From NCBI GenBank assembly GCA_963803775.1, contig CAWDNS010000004.1, forward strand, positions 186,001 to 250,000: a DNA stretch of 64,000 nt, in the 5' to 3' direction. Within the stretch, counting starts at the first letter, position 1, and each line of letters starts with the position of its first letter. The notes under the pieces are model-generated. The model was not told the DNA's origin and ran no database searches. It was given only the letters and a program-made list of their open reading frames with translations. The translations under genes and the position numbers were made by a program. Source of the DNA: JABCZH01 sp963803775 (GTDB lineage: Bacteria; Acidobacteriota; Terriglobia; Terriglobales; Acidobacteriaceae). Positions 63,235-64,000 of this stretch are shown piece after piece.

Positions 63235-64000
63235 TCAATTCCATGCCGTGGCAAGAAGTCGTTCGGCAAGGCTGGCCCCGCTGACGCCACCGGCAACCGG
63301 ACGCGGAAGCTCAACCGTCGCAGTCCGGCCCAGGAGTTTAGGATCCTGAACCTCCACGACGATCTGCTGCCTGAGAGGGAACACTTTGTTACCATCCACA
63401 ACCGCGTGGGCTACATTCAATCCCTTTCCCACACAGGTGTTGGCAAGAATCGAGGAATCCTCGATTACAGTGCCATCGTGAACATCGCAGTCGCGCTCCA
63501 GAGTGCTAAAGCGAGTGACCAGAGTATCGGCGCGAAGCTTCGCTCCGCTGCCCAGATACGCGGGAGCGACAATCCGCGCGCGACGATGCACCTGCGCACC
63601 ATCGTCTAACCAGACTCCCGGTTTCAGTTCGCGTCCCCGAGGACGGATCGAGCAGCGCGATAGAAAAGCGTCGATCACTAACTGGCGCAGATCGCTTGGT
63701 TCATCCAAGCGACGGACATAACCTGGTAGCGCGTAAGGCCTGGCACACAGGTCTTCGCGATACAGCAGCCGCGGCAACCCCAGTCGTCGCATATTGCGCG
63801 CTTCGCCAGCCTCGATGATCCAGGAATCCATGGCTTCACCGTCCTTTGTGAGGACTGTGATTCCCTGCTTTGTGCCTCGATGAAATCGAATGAGATCTGC
63901 CAAGTCAAGTTCCGCATAAGCCCCGAGTCTGGACAGCAGGATGAGTTCAACGCCGTGTTGAACATATTCGCGCAGGACGCATTCAGCCGCCGACCACAAG
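63235..64000 (-). CDS. sugar-nucleotidyltransferase-type protein with left-handed beta-helix, 5' end outside window
   Basis: About 255 residues are visible; the N-terminal nucleotide-binding core is off the right edge. The visible part begins in a nucleotidyltransferase-like region (SAAECVLREYVQHGVELIL, RFHRGTKQGITVLTKDGE). It then forms hexapeptide repeats (VWLDDGAQVHRRARIVAPAY, GSGAKLRADTLVTRFSTLER and GTVIEDSSILANTCVGKGLN), a left-handed parallel beta-helix as in mannose-1-phosphate guanylyltransferase and glucose-1-phosphate adenylyltransferase relatives. It probably makes an NDP-sugar for polysaccharide synthesis. Sugar specificity cannot be seen. Confidence 0.82.
   Translation of the reverse strand, partial: LWSAAECVLREYVQHGVELILLSRLGAYAELDLADLIRFHRGTKQGITVLTKDGEAMDSWIIEAGEARNMRRLGLPRLLYREDLCARPYALPGYVRRLDEPSDLRQLVIDAFLSRCSIRPRGRELKPGVWLDDGAQVHRRARIVAPAYLGSGAKLRADTLVTRFSTLERDCDVHDGTVIEDSSILANTCVGKGLNVAHAVVDGNKVFPLRQQIVVEVQDPKLLGRTATVELPRPVAGGVSGASLAERLLATAWN

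Overview
The window (about 57-58% GC by eye) looks like a chromosomal segment of an Acidobacteriota bacterium, probably class Terriglobia. The taxonomic call is an inference. It rests on five GloVer tandem-repeat secreted proteins plus a sixth remnant, an exported protein carrying the LPDSPSA signature, two small helical proteins of a type I associate with Acidobacteria, an M61 peptidase, and many exported proteins with carboxypeptidase-regulatory, TPR or beta-propeller folds. I see no rRNA, tRNA, CRISPR array, prophage or intact insertion sequence.

Left part (1-15.7 kb), mostly housekeeping and envelope genes: the 5' end of a PQQ dehydrogenase overlapping a diheme cytochrome c; a ClC chloride transporter overlapping a TPR membrane protein; an exported metallo-beta-lactamase-fold enzyme; a PlsC acyltransferase; a lysine-rich histone-like protein; an MFS exporter; an RND pump with its periplasmic adaptor; and an M61 peptidase. 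Middle-left (15.6-24.2 kb): an AsmA-like protein, three GloVer genes in tandem, a beta-propeller protein, and an 870-base stretch holding the remnant of another GloVer gene.

From 24 kb to the right end the theme is carbohydrate. A FucP-type sugar symporter and a Tat-exported glycoamylase-like (GH144-type) protein precede a compact six-gene minus-strand operon (39.76 to 28.2 kb): TPR protein, PF14907-type nucleotidyltransferase, GloVer protein, type-I ABC exporter, a cyclic beta-1,2-glucan synthase-like protein lacking the usual GH94 domain, and a GH39 hydrolase. I read this as a candidate locus for making, exporting and trimming a beta-1,2-glucan. Between 42.5 and 63 kb lies a second polysaccharide region: a flippase fused to a ParB-like domain, a thymidylate-kinase-like enzyme, a STAS protein, a GH71/GH99-like lipoprotein, a GT2 transferase, three unknown exported proteins chained by ATGA overlaps, a large GT-C-like membrane protein, a giant TPR plus outer-membrane beta-barrel protein, and a GT4 transferase. 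Two related Ig plus jelly-roll secreted proteins flank it. An IS1-family remnant, a small helical protein gene and a sugar-nucleotidyltransferase/left-handed-helix protein close the window.

Several genes (GloVer at 18.6 kb, the membrane protein at 54-55.7 kb, the TPR-barrel at 55.8-60 kb) are broken by single-base shifts, mostly in short homopolymers. This is either consensus error in the assembly or real decay; the raw sequence cannot decide.
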